DNA from: Chloroflexi bacterium HGW-Chloroflexi-10
Lineage (GTDB): Bacteria; Chloroflexota; Anaerolineae; Anaerolineales; Anaerolineaceae
Direction of reading: 5' to 3'
DNA length: 64,000 nt
Assembly (NCBI GenBank): GCA_002840755.1
Contig: PHBZ01000014.1
Span: forward strand, 62,001-126,000
Below the pieces are notes generated by a model that worked only from the letters and a program-made list of their open reading frames with translations, did not search any database and was not told the origin of the DNA. Shown piece by piece: positions 1-8,422 of the stretch (positions within the stretch are counted from its first letter, which is position 1; each line of letters begins with the position of its first letter). Made by a program: the position numbers and the translations under genes.

Positions 1-2244
1 AAGAGTGTTGTGGAATACCAGGCACAACCGCCCGCACCGACGGCTACACCGACGGCTACCGCGACACCGACTGCTACTCCAACACCAACTTCAACACCGA
101 CCAATACGCCTACGGAAACATCGTCACCCACCCCAACGGCTACAGTCACAGCCACATCGACAGCTACCGCAACGGCTACAGCCACCCGAACAGCAACCCC
201 AACCGCTACCCGGACCAACACGCCCACAGCCACGAGAACAAGAACAGCCACAGCTACAAAAACAAGAACACCAACGGCAACCCGGACCAGAACACCGACA
301 GTGACTCGTACGTCGACTCCATTGCGAGAATATATGCCATTGATATTAAAGCTACCTATTGGGTCAGGCGGATACCCGGCTCCTCGCCAGGGTATATTAG
401 AAGAAACGCAAACGTTGAGTGAACGAAATGCCTATCCCGCACCGGGTATTGAAGAAGAAAATGGTTATCCCGCGCCGGGTATTGAGGAAAGCAATTCCGA
501 AACAGCTACACAGGCAAGCGAAGAGCCGAGCTTGTTTGACGCGATTATTAATTTCTTCAGTAACATGATTGATTCAATCAACACTTCCAGCAGCAACTCC
601 TGGGGTGCCGGCAAGGTATTGGCTATGCCGGAAGTACAGGGAGAGAGTGAACAGACGAATATCCAAATCGACTACCTGTATGATCCGCTCAACCGCCTTA
701 CCGAAGCCAATTACGAGGATGGGAGTTATTATCATTACGATTATGATGCGACCGGCAACCGGCTGAGTGAGACGACGATGACGGGAACGACTGGTTATAT
801 TTATGATGCTGCCAACCGCCTGACGAGTGTGGACGGCGTGGCTTACACCTGGGATAATAATGGTAATCTGCTGAATGACGGCGTTTCCACTTACACCTAT
901 GACTACAACAACAAACTGGTAGGGCTCACTCAAGGAACGGATACATACAGTTATGCCTACACTGGTTTGGGTGACCGCATCCAGCAGATTGTGAATGGGG
1001 TCACAACGGATTATGTGCTGGATATTAACACCGGGTTGACGCAGGTTGTGCAGGATGGGACGAACAGCTATGTGTATGGGGTGAACCGGGTGGCGCAAAG
1101 CACGAGCACTCAGACGGAATACTTCCTCGGGGATGCATTGGGGAGTGTGCGCGATCTGACGGATGCCGCTGGTGTGGTGACGCTATCGCAGAGTTATACG
1201 CCTTACGGCGAGGTGCTGGCGACTAGCGGAACGGGTGAGACAGATTATGCCTATACCGGGGAGATGTATGACTCCGGGACGGGATTGGTGTTTTTACGGG
1301 CGAGGTATTACAGCGCCGGGGATGGACGGTTTTTGAATCGGGATACGTGGGAAGGAAATTATAAATCTCCTGTAACCACAAATCGTTGGGTATACAGTAT
1401 TAATAATCCGATTATTTACTCAGATCCTAGTGGAAATATTTATGACCGTGCTAAAGCCGTTCGAGTAGCTGAACAATATGATTTGATGGCTGAATTTCCA
1501 CCAAAAGGGTATGATTACACTTTTGTAGGAACAGATTGTACATCATTTGCTAGTTTTGTTTTGTGGGAAGGCGGTGTTCGCGATTCTCGAACAGGGCCTT
1601 TGTTTATAAATGGAAAATTTCTATATGATTATCATAGTAGTGAAGGGTCATATTGGAATGGAAATTGGGCACAAATAGATTCCCCGTGGTTTAGCCAACC
1701 TAATCTTAATTTTTCAAGTTGGATAAAAACTCCAGATTTCTTTACTTTTCTTACAAAAACTAATAAGTATAAGTCATTTGAAATATTGAATGATCAAAAT
1801 TTGGAAGAACAAATACAGATTAAAGCAAAAATTAAAGAAATTGTTGTTGGTGATTTAGTTTTTTATGGCGAAGCCCCGAATTTTAATCACGTTGCCGTGA
1901 TTGTTGATCTGTTCTCTCCAATGACATCTTTTTCCACATATCCTATACCTGATACTGGATTTAATGGGGTTTTACCAGTAGATTGGACAGACTATCTCAG
2001 AGGTTACGCACAACCAGGAAATGACGGAAAGCGAGTATATGGACCAGAATTTGAGTTAATTCGAAATATGTTATCTGAAAAAGCAGAAGAAGTATGGAGT
2101 CAGACTATTTGCAATGGAAATGACCTACCTCAAATTCCTCGTGTTGTTGAACGAAGTGGGGGAATTTTGTATCATGAAAGTCGCTCCATTAACAATACTG
2201 TAAATCCATATCAAAAATTTACTATTGTTCATATTACAGATTAA
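1..2244 (+). CDS. Rhs/YD-repeat protein, 5' truncated by window, with cysteine-hydrolase-like C-terminal tip
   Basis: The frame is open from base 1, so the N-terminus lies outside the window. The visible protein starts with a Thr/Pro/Ala linker (about residues 8-110), then a short Tyr-Pro-Ala-Pro-Gly repeat, then YD repeats (for example YDPLNRLT, YDATGNRL and YDAANRLT). The Rhs core ends with the usual closing motif (GLVFLRARYYSAGDGRF ... DPSGN near base 1430). The roughly 270-residue tip contains DCTSFASFVLWEGG (Cys near residue 513) and GDLVFYG followed by NHVAVIVD (His near residue 630). This Cys/His pattern resembles the amidase_6/NlpC-P60-like fold. Base composition falls sharply to AT-rich where the core ends (about 1350), as in polymorphic toxins with exchangeable tips. 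Rhs proteins are large cell-surface or secreted proteins. A toxin role for this tip is inference; an autolysin-like role is the alternative. Confidence 0.85.
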   Translation, partial: KSVVEYQAQPPAPTATPTATATPTATPTPTSTPTNTPTETSSPTPTATVTATSTATATATATRTATPTATRTNTPTATRTRTATATKTRTPTATRTRTPTVTRTSTPLREYMPLILKLPIGSGGYPAPRQGILEETQTLSERNAYPAPGIEEENGYPAPGIEESNSETATQASEEPSLFDAIINFFSNMIDSINTSSSNSWGAGKVLAMPEVQGESEQTNIQIDYLYDPLNRLTEANYEDGSYYHYDYDATGNRLSETTMTGTTGYIYDAANRLTSVDGVAYTWDNNGNLLNDGVSTYTYDYNNKLVGLTQGTDTYSYAYTGLGDRIQQIVNGVTTDYVLDINTGLTQVVQDGTNSYVYGVNRVAQSTSTQTEYFLGDALGSVRDLTDAAGVVTLSQSYTPYGEVLATSGTGETDYAYTGEMYDSGTGLVFLRARYYSAGDGRFLNRDTWEGNYKSPVTTNRWVYSINNPIIYSDPSGNIYDRAKAVRVAEQYDLMAEFPPKGYDYTFVGTDCTSFASFVLWEGGVRDSRTGPLFINGKFLYDYHSSEGSYWNGNWAQIDSPWFSQPNLNFSSWIKTPDFFTFLTKTNKYKSFEILNDQNLEEQIQIKAKIKEIVVGDLVFYGEAPNFNHVAVIVDLFSPMTSFSTYPIPDTGFNGVLPVDWTDYLRGYAQPGNDGKRVYGPEFELIRNMLSEKAEEVWSQTICNGNDLPQIPRVVERSGGILYHESRSINNTVNPYQKFTIVHITD
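25..330 (+). repeat. Thr/Pro/Ala/Arg-coding low-complexity tract
   Basis: Imperfect ACN/CCN codon repeats encode a PTATPT-like linker in the Rhs protein. Such linkers are typical of extracellular proteins in Anaerolineae and probably span the cell envelope. A second in-frame reading here is an artefact of the repetitive composition. Confidence 0.8.
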
Positions 2245-2278
2245 ATGAGAATTTACTTGATCAAGTAAGGAAGAAAAA

Positions 2279-3604
2279 ATGAAAAGATGGTTTGTTTTAA
2301 CGCTAATAATATTAACTGGATGTACACAGATAAAAAATAACAATAATTTAATTAATCAACCATATTTTATAAAGTCAGAAGAGGTTAAACAAAGTGATGT
2401 AAATTTACCCTCACCGTCAATTAAACAAACAGAGGATATTTTTTCAACAGAAGGAGAACTTGAGCGAACGATTGTGACGCCTTCAGATATTATTATATCG
2501 CCCACTCCAGTGATTTTAGAAACCAATTCTTTTATATCTAGTACCCCAAATGTTTCGCTAAAACCCGAAACATCTTTTAGAGGGTTTACTTTCAAAAGTT
2601 GGAAAAAAGAACATTATGTTGATTACAGTTATTTTAGAACACCACGACAAATACAAGCGGATAAAAATGGGGTTATATGGGTTGCTTATAAGGAAGGATT
2701 AGTTCAAATTGATGATGATATTGTCAAAACGTATACAAATCAAACTATTTTTAATTGTACCGATTGTTATTTTCCAATTGATGGTATGCGCGTTTTACCT
2801 TCTGGTGTGGTATGGATTATTTTTGGAAGGGATTTAATTAAGTATGACAATGAGGAATTCACCAAAATGACTAATATTTTTCCAGTATCCAACTCGACTG
2901 GCGGATACCATTTTTTGAGAGGAGATACTGGAGATGAATTATGGGTGGCTGATAATCAACAAAATATTTGTGTATTTGAAAATAATTTACATTGTATAAA
3001 ATTTGACATCCCTTATTCACCTATTTTTAATTCAATAGCAAAAATTAACCATGATCATTATTGGTTAGGAACGAGCAATGGATATTTGGTGGAATATGAA
3101 GGAAAAGTTAATCGGGTTATTAACATTTCTGATTCAGTTTCAGATCTTGAAGGAAGGGACATAGGCTACTTAGTCTATAATCATGAGACCAAAGCTCTAT
3201 GGGGAGCCATGACAGATTTTGCAACTTGCGGAACGGTTATTCCAAACGAAAGCATCGCAGTATTTGAAAAATCAGAAGATGACTTATGGAAAATTATAAA
3301 AAAAGAAATGTTTAATGGCGGTGAAGTCGATTGTTATATAAACATCTCTTCAATGATTATGGATGAGAATGGAAAAATCTGGCTGACATTTAATATGAAT
3401 CCTAAATATGGAAATATATTCCTTTATGAAGGCACTACATGGGCAAATTTAGCAGGACAAATACTACCAATTGAAAAAGACCAAAAAGTACAAAGTGGAG
3501 GAATTGTAAATCAGTTTATCTATGGTATAGCAGTTACAAATAACGCTTTATATGTGGTTTGTAATGAAGGAATTTACATAGCTTATGGACATTCATTAGA
3601 ATAG
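2279..3604 (+). CDS. Lipoprotein with beta-propeller-like repeats
   Basis: A 441-residue protein that begins 34 bp after the Rhs gene, with an AAGGAAG ribosome site before the ATG. A hydrophobic signal ends in the lipobox LTGC, so it is probably a lipoprotein on the outer face of the membrane. A Ser/Thr/Pro linker runs to about residue 95. The rest holds repeated blades with NGxIW-type turns (NGVIWVAYKEGLVQID, SGVVWIIFGRDLIKYD, DELWVADN, NGKIWLTFN), like two-component-regulator-type propellers. It is AT-rich like the Rhs tip and probably co-transcribed with it. Its position right after a toxin-like tip makes an immunity or surface-partner role possible, but nothing in the sequence proves that. 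Confidence 0.7.
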   Translation: MKRWFVLTLIILTGCTQIKNNNNLINQPYFIKSEEVKQSDVNLPSPSIKQTEDIFSTEGELERTIVTPSDIIISPTPVILETNSFISSTPNVSLKPETSFRGFTFKSWKKEHYVDYSYFRTPRQIQADKNGVIWVAYKEGLVQIDDDIVKTYTNQTIFNCTDCYFPIDGMRVLPSGVVWIIFGRDLIKYDNEEFTKMTNIFPVSNSTGGYHFLRGDTGDELWVADNQQNICVFENNLHCIKFDIPYSPIFNSIAKINHDHYWLGTSNGYLVEYEGKVNRVINISDSVSDLEGRDIGYLVYNHETKALWGAMTDFATCGTVIPNESIAVFEKSEDDLWKIIKKEMFNGGEVDCYINISSMIMDENGKIWLTFNMNPKYGNIFLYEGTTWANLAGQILPIEKDQKVQSGGIVNQFIYGIAVTNNALYVVCNEGIYIAYGHSLE

Positions 3605-3723
3605 ACCCAACCCTACTTTGATAAAAGCAATAAAATTGTAGAATACCTAGAATGGATTATTGAAAATTATTCCTATCAGTAGACCCGCAAATCAGAAAAT
3701 CCTTTTTTACATTAAGTACTAAT

Positions 3724-4650
3724 ATGAAAATCCGAATTTCTATATTGATAATTTTATTCCTCTTAACTGGCTGCTACTCGCAGCCGGTTGAGACTCTTTC
3801 TGTGGAGATGGTTTCTCCAACAGTAACGGAAATATCGCCAGTGGAAACACTGGAACCGGTCAGCTCACCTATGGTGACGCTGACGCCAACCCAAAGGCCC
3901 ACTCCGACACCGGAACCTTCATTGACTCCGGTGATTGATCCGACCTCCACGAGTACACCCAGGCCAGTGGTTACCCTGACCAAAGATGAGGCGAGAAATA
4001 TTACCAATATACTGACTGAAACCAACGAATGCCAATTGCCGTGCTGGAAAGGTCTCACTCCAGGCGTGTCAACTATTGGAGACATCAAAGACTTTTACGC
4101 AGAACTGGGATTGGAAATTCTGGAAGAAAAATATAATGAAGAATTTGGAGAGATTGGATTCTTTATACCAAATTCAGAAAATGGAAAACAAAATCTTAAT
4201 TCTGAAGAAGATGAAGAAATTTTAGTTCGGGTATATTGGGATAAAGGGATCGTAAAATCTATCGTTATCTTTTTAGAAGAAGTACCCGAATTTCTCAATG
4301 TGGATAAACAATTGAAACAGCTTGGTTATCCTGATTCCATATATTTACATGACCCTTACACTGATTGGATGGGTTTTATTCTCGAATACCGGAAATTCGG
4401 ATTGCTCTTTGCCCTGGATAGTAAGACATCCTCACAAGCCACAATTTGTTTGGGGGATTCATTGAAAAAAGTTATCAAGGTGGAATTGTACGACCCGGAA
4501 AATCCTGTAAATATTTATGATCAGTCGAATTTATTTGGCGAATTAATCAGTGAGACTTATGCTGACCCCGGATATTCGATAGAAGATATTATGGGGCGGA
4601 TTATAAACAATGAATGCATACACTACCTGGATTTTTTCAGTCAATGGTAA
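3724..4650 (+). CDS. Lipoprotein, paralogue of the 4937-5884 gene
   Basis: A 308-residue protein with signal peptide and lipobox LLTGC, then a Thr/Pro-rich linker to about residue 85, then a globular domain. The domain opens with TLTKDEARNI and NECQLPCWKGLTPGVS. The same pattern (TLTNNDANRM, GDCEMPCIWGIVPGET) opens the protein at 4937-5884, so the two are paralogues. Conserved Cys residues near the start of the domain and at the C-terminus (NNECIHYL) could form a disulfide outside the cell. I recognise no named family. The linker is GC-richer than the AT-rich domain. The context, downstream of an Rhs protein, suggests a duplicated partner or immunity-type gene, but the function is unknown. 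Confidence 0.65.
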   Translation: MKIRISILIILFLLTGCYSQPVETLSVEMVSPTVTEISPVETLEPVSSPMVTLTPTQRPTPTPEPSLTPVIDPTSTSTPRPVVTLTKDEARNITNILTETNECQLPCWKGLTPGVSTIGDIKDFYAELGLEILEEKYNEEFGEIGFFIPNSENGKQNLNSEEDEEILVRVYWDKGIVKSIVIFLEEVPEFLNVDKQLKQLGYPDSIYLHDPYTDWMGFILEYRKFGLLFALDSKTSSQATICLGDSLKKVIKVELYDPENPVNIYDQSNLFGELISETYADPGYSIEDIMGRIINNECIHYLDFFSQW

Positions 4651-4689
4651 ATCAATTTTCTGCCAGTGAGATTAAAACCCATCTCTCTC

Positions 4690-4773
4690 CCTCGCAAAAA
4701 AGGTCGGGACTTCGCCTCGCAAAAAAGGTCTCCTTCGCTGCACTCGGAGCGCTTTGCGTCGGGACTTCGCCTC
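4690..4773 (+). repeat. Interleaved short direct repeats in the gap between lipoprotein genes
   Basis: CCTCGCAAAAAAGGTC occurs at 4690-4705 and 4715-4730. GTCGGGACTTCGCCTC occurs at 4703-4718 and 4758-4773 and overlaps the first repeat. The block is GC-richer than the genes on either side. It contains no convincing gene and looks like residue of a repeat element or of recombination. Confidence 0.6.
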
Positions 4774-4936
4774 ATAAAAAGATGCTCGTCATCATCCCCA
4801 GCCCTTCTTCCCCTACTGGTTAGGGAAAGCCATCGATGCTATGAATGATTGATGCTAAAATGGATTGTGGGAGGGATTCTAATGAGGAAAGAACTTTATG
4901 GTTTTAGCTGCATTACAGGAAATAGTAGAGCTTGCT

Positions 4937-5884
4937 ATGAATAAGAAAATTATATTGCTTGCCGTACTATTTTTTAGTTTGTTTTTTGTTGGTTGTTCAA
5001 GAATTATCTTAAATAATCATGAACAAGGAGTTTCTACTACGAAAACTCTTGTTGAAACAAAAAGTGGGCAAACGCCCACAATACTAATAAAAACAACTGT
5101 AGTTCAAACAACGCCTCCTACACAGGATTTTACGAATACACCCACATTAATCCCCCCACCAAGTGTTACACCAAGTCCATATCCAAGTTTAACCGCCTTA
5201 GCAACATTGACCAATAATGACGCAAATCGAATGGTGTTTGATCTGATAAAAACCAATGGTGATTGTGAAATGCCATGCATTTGGGGAATTGTTCCCGGTG
5301 AAACAAAATGGGAAGTTGTTAAGCAGCAATTTTCAGCATTGAGATTTGAATTTATACCCTATCCTTACAAATGTATAGATGAGACAAAGCATGAATGTAC
5401 AACATATTATGTAGGTAAAATTATTAACGACTTGCATTACGGATTTGAGGTATCGGTTGAAGATGAAAACATAACTGACGTGAGTATCAGGAGTCAATCT
5501 GCAAAAGGATATTTTTCTTTAGATAAAGTCTTGAATGAATTTGAAATTCCTTCAGATATTTATATTAACGCACCTACAGCATATATAAGTTCAAATTTGC
5601 CCGCTTATATTGTATTATTCTATGATACTCAAAATCTGGCGATTTCGTATGAAATCCGGGGAAAGGTTTTTAACAATGTTCTTCGAATATGTCCATATAA
5701 TTACGAAACAGATCTTAGGGTAAATGTATACGAACCAAATTCACCATATTACATGAACTATAAGAAATATTTTACAGACAGAAAATATTATCCGATTGAA
5801 GAGAAAACAGGTCTGGATATATCCGACTTTTATGAATTGTTTGTAAACAAAGCGGAGAATAATTGTTTAGATCTAAAAAAATAA
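4937..5884 (+). CDS. Lipoprotein, paralogue of the 3724-4650 gene
   Basis: A 315-residue protein. I place the start at ATG 4937 because the signal peptide (KKIILLAV, lipobox FFVGC) begins there; an upstream in-frame ATG at 4898 would add 13 residues ahead of it. A Thr/Pro linker runs to about residue 90. The domain then starts with TLTNNDANRMVFDLIKTN and CEMPCIWGIVPG, matching the neighbour at 3724, and ends in a Cys-containing NNCLDLKK. It is strongly AT-rich. It is predicted to be an extracytoplasmic lipoprotein of unknown function, and duplication within the Rhs-linked island is the main clue to its role. Confidence 0.65.
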   Translation: MNKKIILLAVLFFSLFFVGCSRIILNNHEQGVSTTKTLVETKSGQTPTILIKTTVVQTTPPTQDFTNTPTLIPPPSVTPSPYPSLTALATLTNNDANRMVFDLIKTNGDCEMPCIWGIVPGETKWEVVKQQFSALRFEFIPYPYKCIDETKHECTTYYVGKIINDLHYGFEVSVEDENITDVSIRSQSAKGYFSLDKVLNEFEIPSDIYINAPTAYISSNLPAYIVLFYDTQNLAISYEIRGKVFNNVLRICPYNYETDLRVNVYEPNSPYYMNYKKYFTDRKYYPIEEKTGLDISDFYELFVNKAENNCLDLKK

Positions 5885-5904
5885 TTGGAAATGACGAATT
5901 GAGA

Positions 5905-6110
5905 TAGAGATGATGTTGGTATTTATAATCTCGGAAGAGGAAGTCCTATTCTCCATTAATCGGGGGAGGCTTGCCGCATTCGGGATAAATATCCAAAAAT
6001 GTGGGACCGGTGTATCGTTGAAACAGAATAGAATGTGTTTGATGACTTTGAGGAATCTCGATGGAATATAGTTGGCTCATTAGCAAGAGTCTATTTGCCA
6101 GGAGCCGTAT
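5905..6110 (+). pseudogene. Possible gene remnant between lipoprotein genes
   Basis: One plus-strand frame through about 5975-6110 reads like protein (FDDFEESRWNIVG and LARVYLPGAV) but is cut by in-frame stops. No start or complete reading frame is present. It may be the decayed 3' end of another surface-protein gene, or chance. Confidence 0.2.
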
Positions 6111-6122
6111 AGAGGTGGGCCG

Positions 6123-7499
6123 TTGTTGAATAATTCAAAAAACACTTCAAAACTTTCGCTTTATGTTTTTCTTATATTGATTTATTCATCTGTATTGGTT
6201 TCCTGTACAAAGTCAAATGACAGGAATCAAATAACTATTCCAACGGTACAAGTGACACAGAAGGAAGACAATAAAGTCAACGGAGTACCTGCACTTACAA
6301 AAACTCCTCATATTGGGACACCAAATCCTGGGCTGGAAAATGAAAGTATTTCCACAGAATATATTCTCCCCAAAGGGGAATATATTCTTTTTTCACAAAA
6401 CTCACAAATTAAAGCCTTATCTGAAGACAATAAAATATTCACTATTTTGGAAGAACTTCCTCAAGACACTTTTCCCGCATATTTTTTCTTCTCGCGTGAC
6501 CTAAGCAAGATCGCATACATAAATTTGATAAATTCTGAATCAATCCGATTTATGGAATTGCGCTCAAATAAAAGATGGAGCTTGAAGATAGAAAAATATT
6601 GTCAGGGTATATCTCCTTTAATTGGAAGTTGGTCCCCTGATGGGAATTTCGTCAGCTTTATTTGTGATCAAATATATGTTGTTAATGTAAATAACGATGA
6701 TGTATTCCAGATTAGCAATGTGGATTTACCAACGAGATTCAGAAGCGCAAGTTGGTCCCCTGATGGAAAAATGATATTTTATAACTTTATTCCGGAAATA
6801 AGTTATGGTAATAACACAGGATTTGAAGGATTTTATTTGACTAATGTGGCTATTAATAAAAATGATCAGATTGAAGTGGGTGAAACAAAATTTTGGAATT
6901 TATGGTTATCTTCGACTAATTATGAATGGTCTTCAAATGGGGAATACATAATAAGTGGAAATTATCCGGTGATTCATGCTTTCAAATTATCAGATTTTGG
7001 GTTAAAAAGCCGGTTAATCAATATTGAATTCGAACACAATTTTGATCCGAATAATATGTTTCCGGAGTTGTGTGTTCATTGGTCGCCTTCCAGCAATGAG
7101 ATCGCATTCAGTCACGGCAGAGTTCTTGCAAAAACTTCTTTAATGGATGGGAAAATAGAAAAACTAGTATATTCAGTGGATTATATTCTGGATTGGATCT
7201 GTTACCCTGGCGAGGATGAAAACTATTGCAAGGGCAAGAAGGAAAATATTGTTGATTTCTATTTTGATATTGGGAAACGATACATAATCACTATCAATGG
7301 CAACAATCTTAATTTGCGGGCTGAGCCTGATATGGAAAGTGCCATACTGGAGCAATTGAAAACAGGTGAGGAAATTACGATATTGGATGGCCCAACCCAT
7401 ACTGAAGATGGGATTTGGTGGTATGTAACCGGTGAAAAATCGGGGATAAAAGGATGGATTGTTGAAAACAAAGACTGGATTGAGGTTTTAAAGGATTAG
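6123..7499 (+). CDS. Lipoprotein with TolB/PD40-like propeller and C-terminal SH3b domain
   Basis: A 458-residue protein. TTG 6123 (or TTG 6126) is taken as the start because GAGGTGGG lies just upstream and the signal peptide follows directly; the lipobox is VLVSC. After a short linker there are WSPDG-type propeller motifs (SWSPDGNFVSF, SWSPDGKMIFY, EWSSNGEYIIS, HWSPSSNEIAF), as in TolB-like/WD40-like repeats. The last 75 residues form a bacterial SH3 domain (LNLRAEPDMESAILEQLKTG ... WWYV ... GWIVE), which usually binds cell-wall or surface ligands. It is probably anchored outside the membrane. It is AT-rich like its neighbours and ends the lipoprotein series of the island. Confidence 0.75.
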   Translation: MLNNSKNTSKLSLYVFLILIYSSVLVSCTKSNDRNQITIPTVQVTQKEDNKVNGVPALTKTPHIGTPNPGLENESISTEYILPKGEYILFSQNSQIKALSEDNKIFTILEELPQDTFPAYFFFSRDLSKIAYINLINSESIRFMELRSNKRWSLKIEKYCQGISPLIGSWSPDGNFVSFICDQIYVVNVNNDDVFQISNVDLPTRFRSASWSPDGKMIFYNFIPEISYGNNTGFEGFYLTNVAINKNDQIEVGETKFWNLWLSSTNYEWSSNGEYIISGNYPVIHAFKLSDFGLKSRLINIEFEHNFDPNNMFPELCVHWSPSSNEIAFSHGRVLAKTSLMDGKIEKLVYSVDYILDWICYPGEDENYCKGKKENIVDFYFDIGKRYIITINGNNLNLRAEPDMESAILEQLKTGEEITILDGPTHTEDGIWWYVTGEKSGIKGWIVENKDWIEVLKD

Positions 7500-7582
7500 T
7501 TAAATATCATTTAACCAGTTAGGGATGAGATTGTGTAGCACGCGATTCTAATAACTGGCTAATTTGAATACTCAAAAAAATA

Positions 7583-7617
7583 TTGGGTGAGCGCATTCAG
7601 CAGATTGTGTATGGGGT
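7583..7617 (+). pseudogene. Rhs core relic
   Basis: This 35-bp stretch matches bases 967-1001 of the Rhs gene with three mismatches. It encodes the GERIQQIV-type core motif (GDRIQQIV in the intact gene). No reading frame surrounds it. It marks an old Rhs copy or a recombination end point at the right edge of the AT-rich island. Confidence 0.7.
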
Positions 7618-7656
7618 GATGTTAGCCAGTGGATTTGTCACGATCACAAAAAGCAT

Positions 7657-7693
7657 AAGAGGTTGATTCTTTTTCGGATCGACCTCTTTTTTA
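7657..7693 (+). terminator. Rho-independent terminator
   Basis: The arms AAGAGGTTGAT (7657-7667) and ATCGACCTCTT (7678-7688) pair with one G-U, and a T run follows. It closes the Rhs/lipoprotein island before the ECF promoter. Between 7694 and 7785 I see no other feature. Confidence 0.75.
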
Positions 7694-7785
7694 TTGCTTT
7701 AGGGTCCACCAAATCTATCTGTTCCTGTCCTTTTAAATTGATTTCTGTCACCGGATTGGTTCCTGTATACTTATTTTAAATTGTC

Positions 7786-7806
7786 ACTTTTGTCCTATTT
7801 CTCCGT
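7786..7806 (+). promoter_or_regulatory. Putative ECF-type promoter of the first sigma operon
   Basis: ACTTTT at 7786-7791, a 12-base spacer and CGT at 7804-7806 match exactly in spacing the motif at 12063-12083 upstream of the second ECF gene. AAC/ACTT-type -35 and CGT-type -10 elements are usual for ECF promoters. It suggests autoregulation or shared control. Confidence 0.5.
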
Positions 7807-7858
7807 TTAACATAGTGAATGCATTCAACATTCCAGGCCGTATGGCGAAAGGACAATT

Positions 7859-8419
7859 ATGGTGGAACTATCAGAATTGAATATGAATCAAAAAACACAC
7901 TCGAAAAGTTTTTCGACACTCGCGATTGATGCAAAAAATAACCCTACCTCTTTTGCGGTGTTATACAACCATTATATCCAACCGGTATACCGGTATCTAC
8001 GCAGCCGGGTTCAGACCACGCAGGAGGCTGAGGATCTGACTTCGCAGACCTTTATGACTGCTTATGAACGGATGCACGCCTATCAGGAAAGAGGTTACTT
8101 TTCCGCCTGGGTTTTTCGAATAGCACGCAGCAAATTAATTGATCATTACCGCGGAAGCAAGCCGTTCATTTCACTGGATATGATTGAAAACACCGCGACA
8201 ATGGGCGATACGCTCGGTCAGGTTGTGCACCAGGATGAGATGCAGATTCTCAAACAAATCATCCATGATCTGGATGAGGAGCAGCGGGATTTAATTCAAC
8301 TGCGCTATGTGGCTAATCTTTCGTTTGCTGAAATTGCCCAAATTTTGGGAAAACGCGAAGCCGCTGTTAAAAAATCTTTATACCGTTTACTGGCCGGTAT
8401 TAAAAGCCGGATGGAGTAA
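7859..8419 (+). CDS. ECF-type RNA polymerase sigma factor
   Basis: A 186-residue protein starting at ATG 7859 after GAAAGGA. Region 2 is visible from about residue 30 (FAVLYNHYIQPVYRYLRSR, then EDLTSQTFMTAYERM and WVFRIARSKLIDHYR). Region 4 follows at about 135-185 (LDEEQRDLIQLRYVANLSFAEIAQILG ... AVKKSLYRLL). The length and two-domain layout fit group 4 sigma-70 factors, which direct RNA polymerase to stress or envelope promoters. The downstream gene starts 3 bp after the stop and encodes a single-span membrane protein, the usual place for an anti-sigma factor. The upstream ACTTTT-N12-CGT motif suggests autoregulation. Confidence 0.92.
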   Translation: MVELSELNMNQKTHSKSFSTLAIDAKNNPTSFAVLYNHYIQPVYRYLRSRVQTTQEAEDLTSQTFMTAYERMHAYQERGYFSAWVFRIARSKLIDHYRGSKPFISLDMIENTATMGDTLGQVVHQDEMQILKQIIHDLDEEQRDLIQLRYVANLSFAEIAQILGKREAAVKKSLYRLLAGIKSRME

Positions 8420-8422
8420 ATT

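Noticed and set aside
25-330. Threonine/proline tract as CRISPR-like repeat
   Set aside because: Repeat unit is irregular and coding, with no spacers of constant size.
574-1098. Long minus-strand reading frame inside the Rhs gene
   Set aside because: It is opposite a well-supported YD-repeat frame and has no family features; it is a shadow of the repeat composition.
4614-4848. Two small overlapping plus-strand frames after the first paralogous lipoprotein
   Set aside because: They run through the short direct repeats and have no ribosome site or domain; they are likely not genes.
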